Positions 35,165 to 45,436 of a stretch of 64,000 nt of DNA are shown here, piece by piece. The DNA lies in assembly GCF_030151085.1 (NCBI RefSeq), contig NZ_JASLER010000084.1, positions 1 through 64,000 of the forward strand, in the 5' to 3' direction. The notes beneath the pieces are model-generated. The model worked only from the letters and a program-made list of their open reading frames with translations. It did no database searches and was not told where the DNA came from. A program made the translations under genes and the position numbers. The DNA is from Bacteroides sp. Lineage in GTDB: Bacteria; Bacteroidota; Bacteroidia; Bacteroidales; Bacteroidaceae. Numbering within the stretch: position 1 is the stretch's first letter; every line of letters starts with the position of its first letter.

Positions 35165-37318
35165 ATGAAATATCTTAAACTCATTTGGTGTCTGTTACTG
35201 TTCTCAACAGTTATTCAAGCCAATCCGGTTCATAACCTTTTAGAACGCTTGGAAAAAGGAGCCTCCAAACATTTTATTCTTGAAAAGGTAAAGTCCGATA
35301 AAGATTTCTTCGAGTTGGAGAGCAAAGGCAATAAGATTGTAGTGCGAGGAAATACGTATGTTAATCTGGCAGCAGGTGTACGTTGGTATTTGAAGTATTA
35401 TGTTCACGCTAATATCTCATGGAATAATATGAATATTGCACTTCCGGCTGTACTGCCTACAATTCCCGAAAAAGAATGCCATGAGACGGATATTCTTCTT
35501 CGTTATGATCTTAATTATTGTACCTACTCTTATTCCATGGCTTTCTGGGATTGGGAACGATGGGAACGTGAAATAGACTGGATGGCGCTTCATGGTATTA
35601 ATATGCCTTTGACAATCACAGGTACAGAATGTGTATGGTTTAATGTTCTCAAGAAACTGGGGTATTCTCATGAAGAGATTAACGAGTTTATCAGTGGTCC
35701 CGGATTCTTTGCCTGGTGGCTGATGAATAATTTGGAAGGTTGGGGTGGTCCCAATCCCGATAGCTGGTATGTACAGCGTGCTGCATTGCAAAAGAAGATC
35801 ATAAATCGTATGCGTGAGCTGGATATAGAACCGGTCTTTGCGGGCTACTCGGGGATGGTTCCCAATAATGCTAAAGAGAAGTTAAGTTTGAATGTAACCG
35901 ATCCCGGTATATGGTGCGGATATCGACGCCCGGCTTTCTTACAACCAACCGACCCTAAGTTTGCACAAATAGCCGAACTGTACTATAAAGAGATGACCCG
36001 CCTTTTTGGAAAAGCGAATTACTACAGTATGGATCCCTTCCACGAAGGTGGAAGTATAGAGGGAGTGAATTTGGAAGAAGCGGGCAAAGCGATTATGAGT
36101 GCCATGAAGCAATGTAATCCGAAAGCAGCTTGGGTAGCACAGGCTTGGGGCGCTAATCCTCGTGCAGCAATGATTAAGAACCTGAATAAAGGTGATATGG
36201 TCGTACTTGACCTTTATTCTGAGAGTCGCCCGCAATGGGGTGATCCTGAGTCGACTTGGTATCGGAAAGAAGGTTTCAACGGTCATGACTGGATTTATTG
36301 TATGTTGCTGAATTATGGAGGTAATGTAGGACTTCACGGTAAGATGCAACATGTGATTGACGAATATTTCAAAGCTCGCTCCATCAGCTTTGGCAAGACA
36401 TTGAAGGGGGTGGGTATCACTATGGAAGGTATTGAGAACAACCCGGTGATGTACGAACTGCTTTGCGAACTGCCTTGGCACACCGAGAAGTTCTCGAAGG
36501 ACGAATGGTTGAAAGGTTATGTAACCTCCCGTTATGGTAGCTTTAGTCAGAGCCTTTATGAGGCATGGGTTCGTTTGGGCAATTCCATCTATAATTGTCC
36601 GGTAGTGTCTACTCAGCAAGGCACGCACGAATCGGTATTCTGTGCTCGTCCTTCCGACGAGGTATATCAAGTTTCGAGTTGGTCGGAAATGAGTGATTAT
36701 TACAATCCGATGGAGGTGATACAGGCGGCGGAACAGTTTGCTTCTGTAGCTGATTCATTCCGGGGCAATAATAATTACGAGTACGATTTGGTTGATATTG
36801 TTCGTCAGGCTGTGGCAGAAAAAGGACGAATGGTATATAAGATGATGATAGCTGCTAAACAGGCTAAGGAGAAAACATTGTTCAAGGACTGTAGCCGGCG
36901 TTTTATGGAACTACTGATGTGGCAGGACCGGCTACTTTCTACCCGTCCGGAATTTGGTCTTGATACTTGGGTGAACCGGGCTACTCACTTAGGAAATACA
37001 CCTGAAGAAAAGAAACTCTATGAATGGAATGCCAAAGTACAGATAACGACTTGGGGCAACCGCAAAGCAGCCGATGAAGGTGGTTTACGTGATTATGCTC
37101 ACCGGGAATGGAGCGGCTTATTGAAAGATTTCTACGCCATGCGCTGGCAAGTCTATATCGATGAAACATTGAATCAATGGGATGCTGACCAATCCCACCC
37201 TATAGATTATTATGCTTTGGAAGAAAAATGGATAGATCAACCTTATCATTCTATTGAGAAGACCAAAGAAAATGCAATTAAAGTGGCGAAAGAAATACTA
37301 TCAGGACTATTCTACTAA
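35165..37318 (+). CDS. GH89 alpha-N-acetylglucosaminidase
   Basis: 717 residues from MKYLKLIWCLLLFSTVIQAN, a signal peptide. The longer frame from 35105 is not supported. GH89 (NAGLU) removes terminal alpha-linked GlcNAc, as in heparan sulfate or mucin O-glycan caps. Domain order is typical: a small N-terminal beta domain, a (beta/alpha)8 barrel with WDWERWEREIDWMALHGINM, the catalytic-region motif MDPFHEGGS and GVGITMEGIENNPVMYEL carrying candidate glutamates, then a helical C-terminal domain. Intact. It begins an operon with a GH123-like protein 18 bp downstream, which suits host-glycan degradation. Confidence 0.94.
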   Translation: MKYLKLIWCLLLFSTVIQANPVHNLLERLEKGASKHFILEKVKSDKDFFELESKGNKIVVRGNTYVNLAAGVRWYLKYYVHANISWNNMNIALPAVLPTIPEKECHETDILLRYDLNYCTYSYSMAFWDWERWEREIDWMALHGINMPLTITGTECVWFNVLKKLGYSHEEINEFISGPGFFAWWLMNNLEGWGGPNPDSWYVQRAALQKKIINRMRELDIEPVFAGYSGMVPNNAKEKLSLNVTDPGIWCGYRRPAFLQPTDPKFAQIAELYYKEMTRLFGKANYYSMDPFHEGGSIEGVNLEEAGKAIMSAMKQCNPKAAWVAQAWGANPRAAMIKNLNKGDMVVLDLYSESRPQWGDPESTWYRKEGFNGHDWIYCMLLNYGGNVGLHGKMQHVIDEYFKARSISFGKTLKGVGITMEGIENNPVMYELLCELPWHTEKFSKDEWLKGYVTSRYGSFSQSLYEAWVRLGNSIYNCPVVSTQQGTHESVFCARPSDEVYQVSSWSEMSDYYNPMEVIQAAEQFASVADSFRGNNNYEYDLVDIVRQAVAEKGRMVYKMMIAAKQAKEKTLFKDCSRRFMELLMWQDRLLSTRPEFGLDTWVNRATHLGNTPEEKKLYEWNAKVQITTWGNRKAADEGGLRDYAHREWSGLLKDFYAMRWQVYIDETLNQWDADQSHPIDYYALEEKWIDQPYHSIEKTKENAIKVAKEILSGLFY

Positions 37319-37335
37319 CTTTAAATAATTAACTT

Positions 37336-39060
37336 ATGAGGAATTACGGTTATACTCTTTTTACTTTACTGCTTTTCTCCATCTGCACAAATGCTATTGC
37401 AGAGAACCGTGGAGAACTGAGCGTTCCGAGAACAAAAGAAGACCCTGCATGGAGCAAAAGCCCCGCACGGTTACAGGCCGCTTGGGCAGATACCGATTAT
37501 TTGGTGGATAAATTTAGTTGTCCGTCTGCTACGAACCAAAAGGGCACACAAACGCTTGTTGCCTGGCGTGGCGAAAGGGTGCATGCCAAGCTATTGGTAT
37601 GGTCTCCGGTAGATGAAGGCGAAATCTCTTTCATTATTACCGAACCAGAGAACCAGCGTTGGGTAGATGAAACTACTACCGGATTCATGACCTATGTGAT
37701 GACCGATGAACTTGCCAAGGATGGAAAAGGAGGCTGCGGCTACCGTCCGAATAAAGCGGAATTTGATTCATTTCTTGTAGCCGACCGTATAGCCCCCATC
37801 CGGTCTATTCGTTATGAACCTAAAACTGTTCGTCCTGTCTGGATAACCTTCGACATACCTCGTGATGCAAGCCCCGGATCTTACAAAGGAGATATAGTGA
37901 TAAAAAACGAGCAAAATGCTTCCTGTATCCTTCGTTACTCCATACAAGTGCTCGAATGTACTTTACCCGAAGCAAGTGCACGGAAGTTTCACCTCGATCT
38001 TTGGCAAAATCCTTTTGCTGTGGCGCGTATCGCACAAGTTCCTTTATGGAGCAAAGAGCATTTTGATGCTATGCGCCCCTTGATGGTACGTTTGGCAAAA
38101 GCCGGGCAAGGTGGTATCACCACTTCCATCACCCATAAACCTTGGAATGGACAAACGTACGATTACTTCGAGAATATGATCACCGAGGTTCGTAAGGCCG
38201 ATGGTACCTGGGTGTTTGACTATACCGTATTCGACCGTTGGGTAGAGTTCATGCTCTCTTGTGGCATACGTCCCCTCATTTATTGTTATTCGGTAATCCC
38301 TTGGGAATTGACTTTCCGTTACTACGATCAGGCAACAAACTCAATGGTTGATCGTAAACTGAATGTAGACGATCCCGAATTTGATGCTTACTGGGTAACC
38401 AAACTTGAAGCTTTTGCTGCCCATCTGAAAGTAAAAGGCTGGTTCGAAAACACTATCATTGCTATGGACGAACGTCCTAAAGCCAGTATGGAAGCAGCCT
38501 TGCGTGTAATACGGAAAGCAGATCCGAACTTCAAGATCTCCCTTGCCGGTGTTTATCATGAAGAACTGAATGACGAGATATTCGATTATAGTATCGGCTA
38601 TCATGATGCTTACCCTGAAGGCATCGTAGAAGAGCGTAGAGCGAAAGGTAAACTGACTACCCTCTATACTTGTTGCTCCGAAGCTTTCCCTAATACCTTT
38701 ACCTTCTCGCAACCAATAGAAGCTTCTGTTCTCGGGCTGTTGGCCGAAGAACGCGGGTTGGATGGTTACCTGCGTTGGGCATACAACAGTTGGGTGGAAT
38801 CTCCTTGTCAGGACAGTCGTTTCCATACTTGGGCGGCAGGTGATACGTATCTGGTTTATCCGAAGAACGTCTCTTCTGCCCGTTTTGAAAAGCTGATAGA
38901 AGGTATACAGATGTACGAAAAGATACAACTGCTGAAGGCAACCCCCAAACATGCCCGAGCCATTCGTAAGTTATTGCAACCATTTGCATACGAACGAATG
39001 AATAGTATCACCTTACAAAAAGATATCCAAAAAGTCAAATCATACCTTAACTCTAAATAA
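37336..39060 (+). CDS. GH123/DUF4091-like secreted glycosidase
   Basis: 574 residues starting MRNYGYTLFTLLLFSICTNAIA, a signal peptide. An N-terminal beta-sandwich (about 25-210, with PVWITFDIPRDASPGSYKGD) precedes a TIM-barrel domain. IIAMDERPKAS (about residue 380) fits the Asp-Glu pair that GH123 N-acetyl-beta-galactosaminidases use in substrate-assisted catalysis, and the C-terminal EERGLDGYLRWAYNSWVESP resembles DUF4091. The call is therefore a likely hexosaminidase-type enzyme, less certain than its neighbours. Co-transcribed with GH89. A good terminator (39081-39114) follows. Confidence 0.75.
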   Translation: MRNYGYTLFTLLLFSICTNAIAENRGELSVPRTKEDPAWSKSPARLQAAWADTDYLVDKFSCPSATNQKGTQTLVAWRGERVHAKLLVWSPVDEGEISFIITEPENQRWVDETTTGFMTYVMTDELAKDGKGGCGYRPNKAEFDSFLVADRIAPIRSIRYEPKTVRPVWITFDIPRDASPGSYKGDIVIKNEQNASCILRYSIQVLECTLPEASARKFHLDLWQNPFAVARIAQVPLWSKEHFDAMRPLMVRLAKAGQGGITTSITHKPWNGQTYDYFENMITEVRKADGTWVFDYTVFDRWVEFMLSCGIRPLIYCYSVIPWELTFRYYDQATNSMVDRKLNVDDPEFDAYWVTKLEAFAAHLKVKGWFENTIIAMDERPKASMEAALRVIRKADPNFKISLAGVYHEELNDEIFDYSIGYHDAYPEGIVEERRAKGKLTTLYTCCSEAFPNTFTFSQPIEASVLGLLAEERGLDGYLRWAYNSWVESPCQDSRFHTWAAGDTYLVYPKNVSSARFEKLIEGIQMYEKIQLLKATPKHARAIRKLLQPFAYERMNSITLQKDIQKVKSYLNSK

Positions 39061-39080
39061 AAGCCTGCTTTATTATAGAT

Positions 39081-39119
39081 AAGTCCGGATTCATTGTCTG
39101 ATGAGTCCGGACTTATTTT
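39081..39119 (+). terminator. Terminator after the GH123-like gene
   Basis: A 14-bp stem with one G-T wobble (39081-39094 with 39101-39114), built on AAGTCCGGA and TCCGGACTT, six-base loop, then ATTTTG. Confidence 0.82.
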
Positions 39120-39157
39120 GTAGGGAAAATAGGGACGCAAAAAAACGTCTCTAAAGC

Positions 39158-39187
39158 TTGCCTTTTTACAGATAATATCTACTTTTG
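39158..39187 (+). promoter_or_regulatory. Promoter for the sialate O-acetylesterase gene
   Basis: TTG at 39158-39160, 19 bp, then TACTTTTG at 39180-39187. The gene therefore has its own transcript besides possible read-through from the GH89 operon. Confidence 0.7.
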
Positions 39188-39212
39188 TATCTCTCAAAAC
39201 AACAGATATACT

Positions 39213-40637
39213 ATGAAAGGAAAAGCTTTTGCATTGATTTTTTTATTCTGCGCCCTATCGTTAGGTGCTAAAGTAAAGCTCCCTACTTTGATGGGAGACA
39301 ACATGATACTTCAACAACAGACAGAAGTAAAGTTATGGGGTAAAGCCACCCCGAAAGCCGAAGTACGTGTAACTCCTTCCTGGAGTGGGAAAACCACTAC
39401 TTGCCGGGCAGATAAAGACGGTAATTGGTTGCTGACAGTCTCTACTCCGAAAGCCGGTTATACCCCATACGAAATTACTTTTGACGATGGAGAGAAAACT
39501 TCCGTGAAGAATGTTCTTATCGGTGAAGTTTGGCTTGCTTCCGGTCAGAGTAATATGGAGATGCCGTTGAAAGGATTCGGCGGCTGCTGTATTATGAATG
39601 GAGCGGATGATATTATTGCCGCTGTTGATAATAAAGGTGTGCGTATGTTTACTGTTCCCAAGGATCAGAGTTATGAGCCTAAAACCGAATGTGCGGGTAG
39701 TTGGAACGTAGCTTCCTTAGAAACTGCACTGGACTTCAGTGCTACCGCTTATCATTTCGCTACTTCATTGAGTCGTGCACTCCAAATTCCCGTAGGTATT
39801 ATCAATAGCTCTTATGGTGGAGCAACCGTAGAAGGATGGATAGGTCGCAAACTTCTGGAAAGCTATCCTGATGTAAGTCTTAATCCTGATTCTGTTGAAC
39901 GCTTACACCCTATGCATCGTCCGTTGTTGATGTACAATGCCATGTTGAAACCACTTCAAAACTATACTATTAAAGGTTTTATCTGGTATCAGGGGGAATC
40001 CAACGTAGGACGCCATGATACTTATGCCCAACGCCTTGCCGATATGGTGCAGCTTTGGCGCAATGATTGGGGACTTGGTGAACTTCCTTTCTATTTTGTA
40101 GAAATTGCTCCATACGCTTATGGTGACAAATGGGATGATACTGCCGGAGCTTATCTGCGTGAAGCCCAGTTCAAAGCGCAAAGCCTTATTCCGAACAGTG
40201 CTATGGTTTCTACAAATGATTTGGTGGAACCCTTCGAAAGATTCAATATCCATCCGCGTAACAAAACAATGGTTGGTCATCGCCTCAGTTACCTGGCACT
40301 TAATCTTACTTACGGAAAGAAGCAATTTGTTTGTTTCGGTCCCCAATACAAAGATCTGACAATAGAAGGAAATAAAGCACTCGTCTCATTCGATCATCTC
40401 GAAATGGGCATTTGCCGTAATTATGATCTCCGTGGTTTCGAAGTTGCCGGTGAAGACCGTGTCTTCTATCCTGCGGATAATGTAACATTGCGTTGGCAAA
40501 CAAATCATATTATTCTCACTTCAGAGAAAGTGCCTAATCCCGTTGCTGTGCGTTACTGTTTCCGTAACTTCCAGAGTGGAACAATGATTGGAGGTAACGA
40601 ACTGCCGTTGATTCCGTTCCGTACAGATAACTGGTAA
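39213..40637 (+). CDS. Sialate O-acetylesterase-type SGNH hydrolase
   Basis: 474 residues with a signal peptide (MKGKAFALIFLFCALSLGAK). The mature protein opens KLPTLMGDNMILQQQTEVKL, the family's conserved start, then carries the catalytic serine in WLASGQSNMEMPL (about residue 115) and the later WYQGESNV block (about residue 262) of the DUF303/SASA domain. Such enzymes remove O-acetyl groups from sialic acid or other acetylated glycans, so that glycosidases can act. It lies directly after GH89 and the GH123-like gene on the same strand, consistent with a shared role on decorated host or acetylated plant glycans. Confidence 0.9.
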   Translation: MKGKAFALIFLFCALSLGAKVKLPTLMGDNMILQQQTEVKLWGKATPKAEVRVTPSWSGKTTTCRADKDGNWLLTVSTPKAGYTPYEITFDDGEKTSVKNVLIGEVWLASGQSNMEMPLKGFGGCCIMNGADDIIAAVDNKGVRMFTVPKDQSYEPKTECAGSWNVASLETALDFSATAYHFATSLSRALQIPVGIINSSYGGATVEGWIGRKLLESYPDVSLNPDSVERLHPMHRPLLMYNAMLKPLQNYTIKGFIWYQGESNVGRHDTYAQRLADMVQLWRNDWGLGELPFYFVEIAPYAYGDKWDDTAGAYLREAQFKAQSLIPNSAMVSTNDLVEPFERFNIHPRNKTMVGHRLSYLALNLTYGKKQFVCFGPQYKDLTIEGNKALVSFDHLEMGICRNYDLRGFEVAGEDRVFYPADNVTLRWQTNHIILTSEKVPNPVAVRYCFRNFQSGTMIGGNELPLIPFRTDNW

Positions 40638-40642
40638 ATAAA

Positions 40643-40690
40643 AAGAAGGCACTGCTCAATAAACTATGAAGCAGTGCCTTTCTTCTAAAA
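40643..40690. terminator. Bidirectional terminator between convergent genes
   Basis: AGGCACTGCT (40647-40656) pairs with AGCAGTGCCT (40670-40679); A-rich sequence on one side and TTTCTTCT on the other allow it to act on both strands. Confidence 0.75.
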
Positions 40691-40711
40691 CTAATTATTG
40701 ATTACCTCCGG

Positions 40712-41143
40712 TTATTTCTTCTTGAACATATTCATGACATTCATGTCATTGGCATCTAATGTGCTTTCTACATGATATGTGTTCTTGATAAAAGTGTCTA
40801 CTTCCTCATAAAAATCTTTCTGTTTGCCCCATATTAAAGGAAAAAGGGGTAATAGTAACAAGCCGGCTTGATTTCTGAACCAGGCAACCATACTGCTAGG
40901 TATACATTGTCCTGCCATAATCATACATTGTCCTTGCTCTTGGCATACCGTGATACCTACTCCATGATAACCATTCTTGCTGATGTAGAGATAATCTTCT
41001 TTGATTTGTCCAAGTACGCTGGCGGTAATTCCTTTTTTGCCTCGTTTTATTTCAGTGGGGCATTTGCCTGATTTCTTGTAGCTGCCCTCTATTTCTTCCA
41101 AGCTGGGAAGCGGGCCGGTGATTTGATAACTCTTTTGAAACAT
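40712..41143 (-). CDS. Hypothetical protein of 143 residues
   Basis: From ATG at 41143 (MFQKSYQITGPLPSLEEIEG); the longer frame overlaps the upstream gene and is not used. It has no signal peptide, a central beta-like region (GITASVLGQIKEDYLYISKN) with HGVGITVCQEQGQCMIMAGQ, a hydrophobic stretch LLLLPLFPLIWG near residue 100, and a charged tail ending NMFKKK. I do not recognise a family. It follows the DUF1266 lipoprotein by 31 bp, so the pair is probably one operon. Confidence 0.65.
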   Translation of the reverse strand: MFQKSYQITGPLPSLEEIEGSYKKSGKCPTEIKRGKKGITASVLGQIKEDYLYISKNGYHGVGITVCQEQGQCMIMAGQCIPSSMVAWFRNQAGLLLLPLFPLIWGKQKDFYEEVDTFIKNTYHVESTLDANDMNVMNMFKKK

Positions 41144-41174
41144 AAGTCTGTATTTTTGGTTAGAGAATATGTGT

Positions 41175-41984
41175 TTATTCGGTTGCTTGAAGCGGGATAT
41201 ATTTATAGATGAGGTAACTATTGTCAGAACCCAGTAAAGCTGCGTTACGGCTGAACATTTCCGCATTTTCAGTGTCACCTCCCCAGAAACGGCGTCCCAT
41301 ATCGAAGTCGGCGAAATAAGTTTTCCAATCGTTGTAGTTGGCACGGACGGTAGTCAGTAAGTCTTTCATCATATTGTCACATTCGTCTTCGGTCAGTAAT
41401 CCGGCAGCTTGAGCCATGTTGACATTGTTGGCATATCGGGAGTAGTCCCATGCCTTGATGCCGGAGGGCGAGATAGTGTCGAAATTCTTTATAATAAACT
41501 CTACGTCCTCTTTGTCAACATCATATTTGGCGAAGTCAATAGCGTTGATATCAACTTCTTTTCCTCCGTTTTCTTTTACGATTTGCACGCATTTCTCAAA
41601 TGTAGGTTGATGCAATCCCTCTTTCAGTTCTTTCAGAGTAGCCAGCAAGTCTTCTTTGTTTTCTATGCCCCATGACTTCTTGAACTCACGCATGATGTCC
41701 GATTTGGAGTGACCTTCCTTGAAAGGGAAAATAAGCAGATACGTATACCCCTCTTGCATTTGGGTTAGGAACTCACTTGCTAATGTATCGGGCAGATTTT
41801 CTTTGAACATTTTGATGGTTCCTTCTGCCTCTCCCTCATATCCGGTCAAGGTATATACACCTGCCAGCATGTAGCTTGCCAGTCTTTCGTCTTTAATAAC
41901 TCGTTTACCTGATTGTCCACCGCAAGAAGAGAGTAGCAATGCTACTGTTAACAACATAAGTTGAAGCTGATGTGCTTGTTTCAT
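41175..41984 (-). CDS. DUF1266 lipoprotein
   Basis: 269 residues starting MKQAHQLQLMLLTVALLLSSC, a lipoprotein signal. The C-terminal half contains KAWDYSRYANNVNMAQAAGL, then YNDWKTYFADFDMGRRFWGG, the hallmark of DUF1266, a family of unknown function often linked to polymorphic-toxin or secretion contexts in Proteobacteria. The N-terminal half is helical and unremarkable. Here the only partner is the small protein downstream, and there is no secretion system in the window. Intact. Confidence 0.8.
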   Translation of the reverse strand: MKQAHQLQLMLLTVALLLSSCGGQSGKRVIKDERLASYMLAGVYTLTGYEGEAEGTIKMFKENLPDTLASEFLTQMQEGYTYLLIFPFKEGHSKSDIMREFKKSWGIENKEDLLATLKELKEGLHQPTFEKCVQIVKENGGKEVDINAIDFAKYDVDKEDVEFIIKNFDTISPSGIKAWDYSRYANNVNMAQAAGLLTEDECDNMMKDLLTTVRANYNDWKTYFADFDMGRRFWGGDTENAEMFSRNAALLGSDNSYLIYKYIPLQATE

Positions 41985-42459
41985 TGTCTAAAATTGAAAT
42001 TAGTGATTAATTGAAATGTCTTTGGCAAAAATAGAGATAATATCTATAGTTAGCTGAAGTGGGTAGGGGGATAAAATAATGAATATTAGATGAGTTGTAA
42101 GTGGTTGTATACAAGAACTCTATAGGCTATCTTTTAACTTTTGTGAGGGGGAGAAAATAAGAATGGTATAGTAATGATGGGGGAAATGAATGAAATACCT
42201 TCTATTATTGCGGCCATTAATGAAATGAGAAAAGATTGAGAGGCTTACTTCTATAATGTATTTCAAATAATTATTTTTGCTGTATTATTCTGGAATAAAA
42301 CTTGCTTTGACTGGATATTACTAATATTTGAAAGAATAGAGTGGAATTATGTTATTTGATGTCTTTATATTTGCACTATGAAGATTGTATATGAAGAGCT
42401 AATTAAGATATAAATATTCGTATTGTTAGCCTGATAATCAAGTTTTAATTCTATTTATT
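41985..42459. other. Gene-free AT-rich gap before GH115
   Basis: No reading frame or RNA is supportable. A TATATTTG -7 box at 42366-42373 probably starts the GH115 transcript, but no TTTG sits at the right distance. No 22-bp periodicity is seen here, unlike in several other gaps. Confidence 0.55.
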
Positions 42460-45366
42460 ATGAAAAGAGTATTTATCGTGTTGTTTCTCTTTTGCGGAAT
42501 ATCTGCATTTGCACAAGTAAGGATAAACAATAAACCAACAGCAGCGTCGGACTTTCCTTTGTTTGTTGACGGGAAACCGTGTAATATTTATATGGACTCT
42601 TCTGACTTTGAGGTAGTGAAGAAAGTTTCCGGTTTGTTTGCCGAAGACATCCAAATGGTAACCGGGGTGAAGGGAGAAGTCTCGACTTCTAAAACGGTAA
42701 AAGGTAAAGAAGTAGTAGTTATAGGTACATTAGGGCATAACGGCTTTATTGACGGACTGGTAAAGCAAAATAAACTTGATGTCTCCACCATCCGTAACGG
42801 TTGGGAGCAATATATCATTAAAACAATTGATAAACCTGCTAAAGGCGTTGAGCGTGCTTTAGTGGTAGCGGGTTGCGATCGTCGTGGTACGGCGTATGGC
42901 GTTTTCGCTTTATCCGAAGCAATGGGAGTTTCTCCTTTGTATTGGTGGGCGGATGTCCCGGTTAAGAAGCAAAAGGCTTTGTATCTTGAAGCATCGGAGT
43001 ATGTTTCGAAAGCCCCGAGTGTGAAGTATAGAGGTATCTTTATCAACGATGAAGGTTGGGGTATCACCCCGTGGGCGGCAAAGACATTCGATCCGGAGTT
43101 GGGAGATATCGGGCCTAAAACCTATGCCAAAGTTTGTGAGCTGATTCTACGCATGAAGGGCAATATGCTGGCGCCAGCTATGCATCCGGGTTCGGGTGCT
43201 TTCAACAAGTACCCGGAGAATAAGGTAGTGGCCGATAGTTATGGTATCGTGATGACCTCTTCTCATTGTGAGCCTCTGTTATTCAACAATGTAACAGAGT
43301 GGTACAATGACACGATGGGCGACTGGAATTATACTACCAATAAAGACGGAATAAACCGTGTTCTTGATAAACGTATCTCCGAAAACGGCCCTTATGAGAA
43401 CTTTTACACTTTGGCAATGCGTGGCATTCATGATGCCGGCTTGGTAGGTGTTTCAAAAGAAAGAGAAGTGGGCTTGATGGAAGAAGTCCTGAACGATCAA
43501 CGTGCTATTCTTTCGAAGCATATCAATCAAAATATAGATTCCATTCCCCAACAATTTGTTCCTTATAAAGAGGTGATGGATATTTATGAGAAGGGTCTGA
43601 AGGTACCCGATTATGTTACACTGGTTTGGCCTGATGATAACTTCGGCTATCTGAAACGCTTGAGCAATAAAGAAGAACAGAAGCGTAAAGGAGCTTCCGG
43701 CGTCTATTACCACATCTCTTACTGCGGTGAGCCGCACGACTATCTGTGGCTTAACACCACTCCGTCTACCTTGATTTACGAAGAAATGCGCAAAGCCTAC
43801 GATACAGGGGCAAATCGCTATTGGTTACTGAATGTAGGCGACATCAAACCGGGAGAGTTAGGTATGAAGTTCTTTCTGGATATGGCATGGGATATTGAGA
43901 AGTTTGATTTCGATTATTCCTACGATTTCAATGCCGAATACTTAGCATCTATCTTTGGCGAGAAATACAAGAAGGATTTGAAAGACATTCTTGATTCTTA
44001 CTTCTTGTTGGGATTTCAGCATAAACCGGAATCAATGGGTTGGGGCTACTTATGGAATAATCATCTTGAACGTGAACGTGTCATTGATACCGATTTTTCA
44101 TTCATCAATTACAATGAAGCCGAATCGCGGATGAAAGAGTACGACCGCATTGCCGATAAGAGCGAGAAACTGCTGAACTCACTTCCCGAAGCCTACAAGC
44201 CTGCCTTCTACGAGTTGTTGTTCTACCCCGTAAAAGGAGCTGCGTTGATGAACAAGAAGATGCTGACCGCCCAACAAAACCGTTGGTATGCTCGCCAAGG
44301 ACGTGCCGCAACGAATCTTTATGCCGACAAAACCAAAGCTTATCACGACAGTTTGAATTACTATACCGATAGATTTAATACCATGCTCAATGGCAAGTGG
44401 AACCACATGATGGCCGTCTCTCCGGGGTGGATGGGCGAATATCAGAAGATGCCTCCTGTAGAAACCTGGCATCCCACTCAAGGTGAAGATATGCAAGTCT
44501 TTATTCCCGGAAAAGATTATACGGTAGGCGTATCGACTGTTAATGCATTGCCATCAGTGAACCCATATAACCATAAAGATCTGTTTATAGAGCTTTATAA
44601 CAGAGGCGATAAGGCATTCTCTTGGAAAGCCACCACCAAGGAACGTTGGATTAAACTGACCAAACAATCGGGACAAACAGTCTTGCAAGACCGTATCGGC
44701 ATTTCCGTAGACTGGACAAAAGCTCCGGTAGGGGAGGCTGTTACAGGAGAAATAGAACTCACTTCCGGCAATAAAACAGAAAAGGTTTATCTGCCGCTTT
44801 TTAATCCTCAATCTCCTTCGAAAGAGGAACTGAAAGGTATTTATGTGGAAGATAACGGCTGCGTAGCGATCAATGCAGGACTATTCCACCGGAAGGTAGA
44901 AAGCAACGGAATTAAAATCCGTACCGTAAAGGGTTTGGGTTATGAGAACGATTGTGTACAGTTGGGCGAAGCCATGCAGGCAGTGCCTAATATGTGGTTC
45001 ACCAACAAGAGCCCGAAAGCCGAATATGATTTCTATACGTTCAATGGTGGTAATGCGACGGTACATGTATATGCACTGCCTCTATTTCCGATTGACTCCA
45101 AGCACGATACTCGTTATGGCATCATGATCGATGACGGCATGGTACAATGGCTTACTACTAATGCTAAAGAATATTCCGGGCAATGGAGATTGAATGTATT
45201 TCGTAACAGTGCGATAAGTAGCATTACTATGAATGTTGGAAAGCCGGGCAAGCATACCTTCAAGCTGATTTGTGCTGATCCGGGCATGATTATTCAGAAG
45301 GTGGTTATTGATTTCGGAGGGATGAAAAGGTCTTATCTGGGGCCTGATGTAACTCTGGTCAAATGA
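42460..45366 (+). CDS. GH115 alpha-glucuronidase
   Basis: 968 residues with a signal peptide (MKRVFIVLFLFCGISAFAQ). GH115 enzymes release 4-O-methylglucuronic acid or glucuronic acid from internal and terminal xylan positions. Family blocks seen are VAGCDRRGTAYGVFALSEAM (about 137-156), YRGIFINDEGWGITPWAAKT (about 188-208), RMKGNMLAPAMHPGSGAFN and the long barrel with YHISYCGEPHDYLWLNTTPS. The C-terminal ~170 residues form the beta-sandwich accessory domain. All regions are intact. It precedes a GH43-like gene by 70 bp, a natural partner for arabinose or xylose side chains. Confidence 0.94.
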   Translation: MKRVFIVLFLFCGISAFAQVRINNKPTAASDFPLFVDGKPCNIYMDSSDFEVVKKVSGLFAEDIQMVTGVKGEVSTSKTVKGKEVVVIGTLGHNGFIDGLVKQNKLDVSTIRNGWEQYIIKTIDKPAKGVERALVVAGCDRRGTAYGVFALSEAMGVSPLYWWADVPVKKQKALYLEASEYVSKAPSVKYRGIFINDEGWGITPWAAKTFDPELGDIGPKTYAKVCELILRMKGNMLAPAMHPGSGAFNKYPENKVVADSYGIVMTSSHCEPLLFNNVTEWYNDTMGDWNYTTNKDGINRVLDKRISENGPYENFYTLAMRGIHDAGLVGVSKEREVGLMEEVLNDQRAILSKHINQNIDSIPQQFVPYKEVMDIYEKGLKVPDYVTLVWPDDNFGYLKRLSNKEEQKRKGASGVYYHISYCGEPHDYLWLNTTPSTLIYEEMRKAYDTGANRYWLLNVGDIKPGELGMKFFLDMAWDIEKFDFDYSYDFNAEYLASIFGEKYKKDLKDILDSYFLLGFQHKPESMGWGYLWNNHLERERVIDTDFSFINYNEAESRMKEYDRIADKSEKLLNSLPEAYKPAFYELLFYPVKGAALMNKKMLTAQQNRWYARQGRAATNLYADKTKAYHDSLNYYTDRFNTMLNGKWNHMMAVSPGWMGEYQKMPPVETWHPTQGEDMQVFIPGKDYTVGVSTVNALPSVNPYNHKDLFIELYNRGDKAFSWKATTKERWIKLTKQSGQTVLQDRIGISVDWTKAPVGEAVTGEIELTSGNKTEKVYLPLFNPQSPSKEELKGIYVEDNGCVAINAGLFHRKVESNGIKIRTVKGLGYENDCVQLGEAMQAVPNMWFTNKSPKAEYDFYTFNGGNATVHVYALPLFPIDSKHDTRYGIMIDDGMVQWLTTNAKEYSGQWRLNVFRNSAISSITMNVGKPGKHTFKLICADPGMIIQKVVIDFGGMKRSYLGPDVTLVK

Positions 45367-45436
45367 GAATAATTGAGATGGTATTGCAGATGATTTGATA
45401 ACACGGATATATTAATTTAATATTGATAAACTACTA

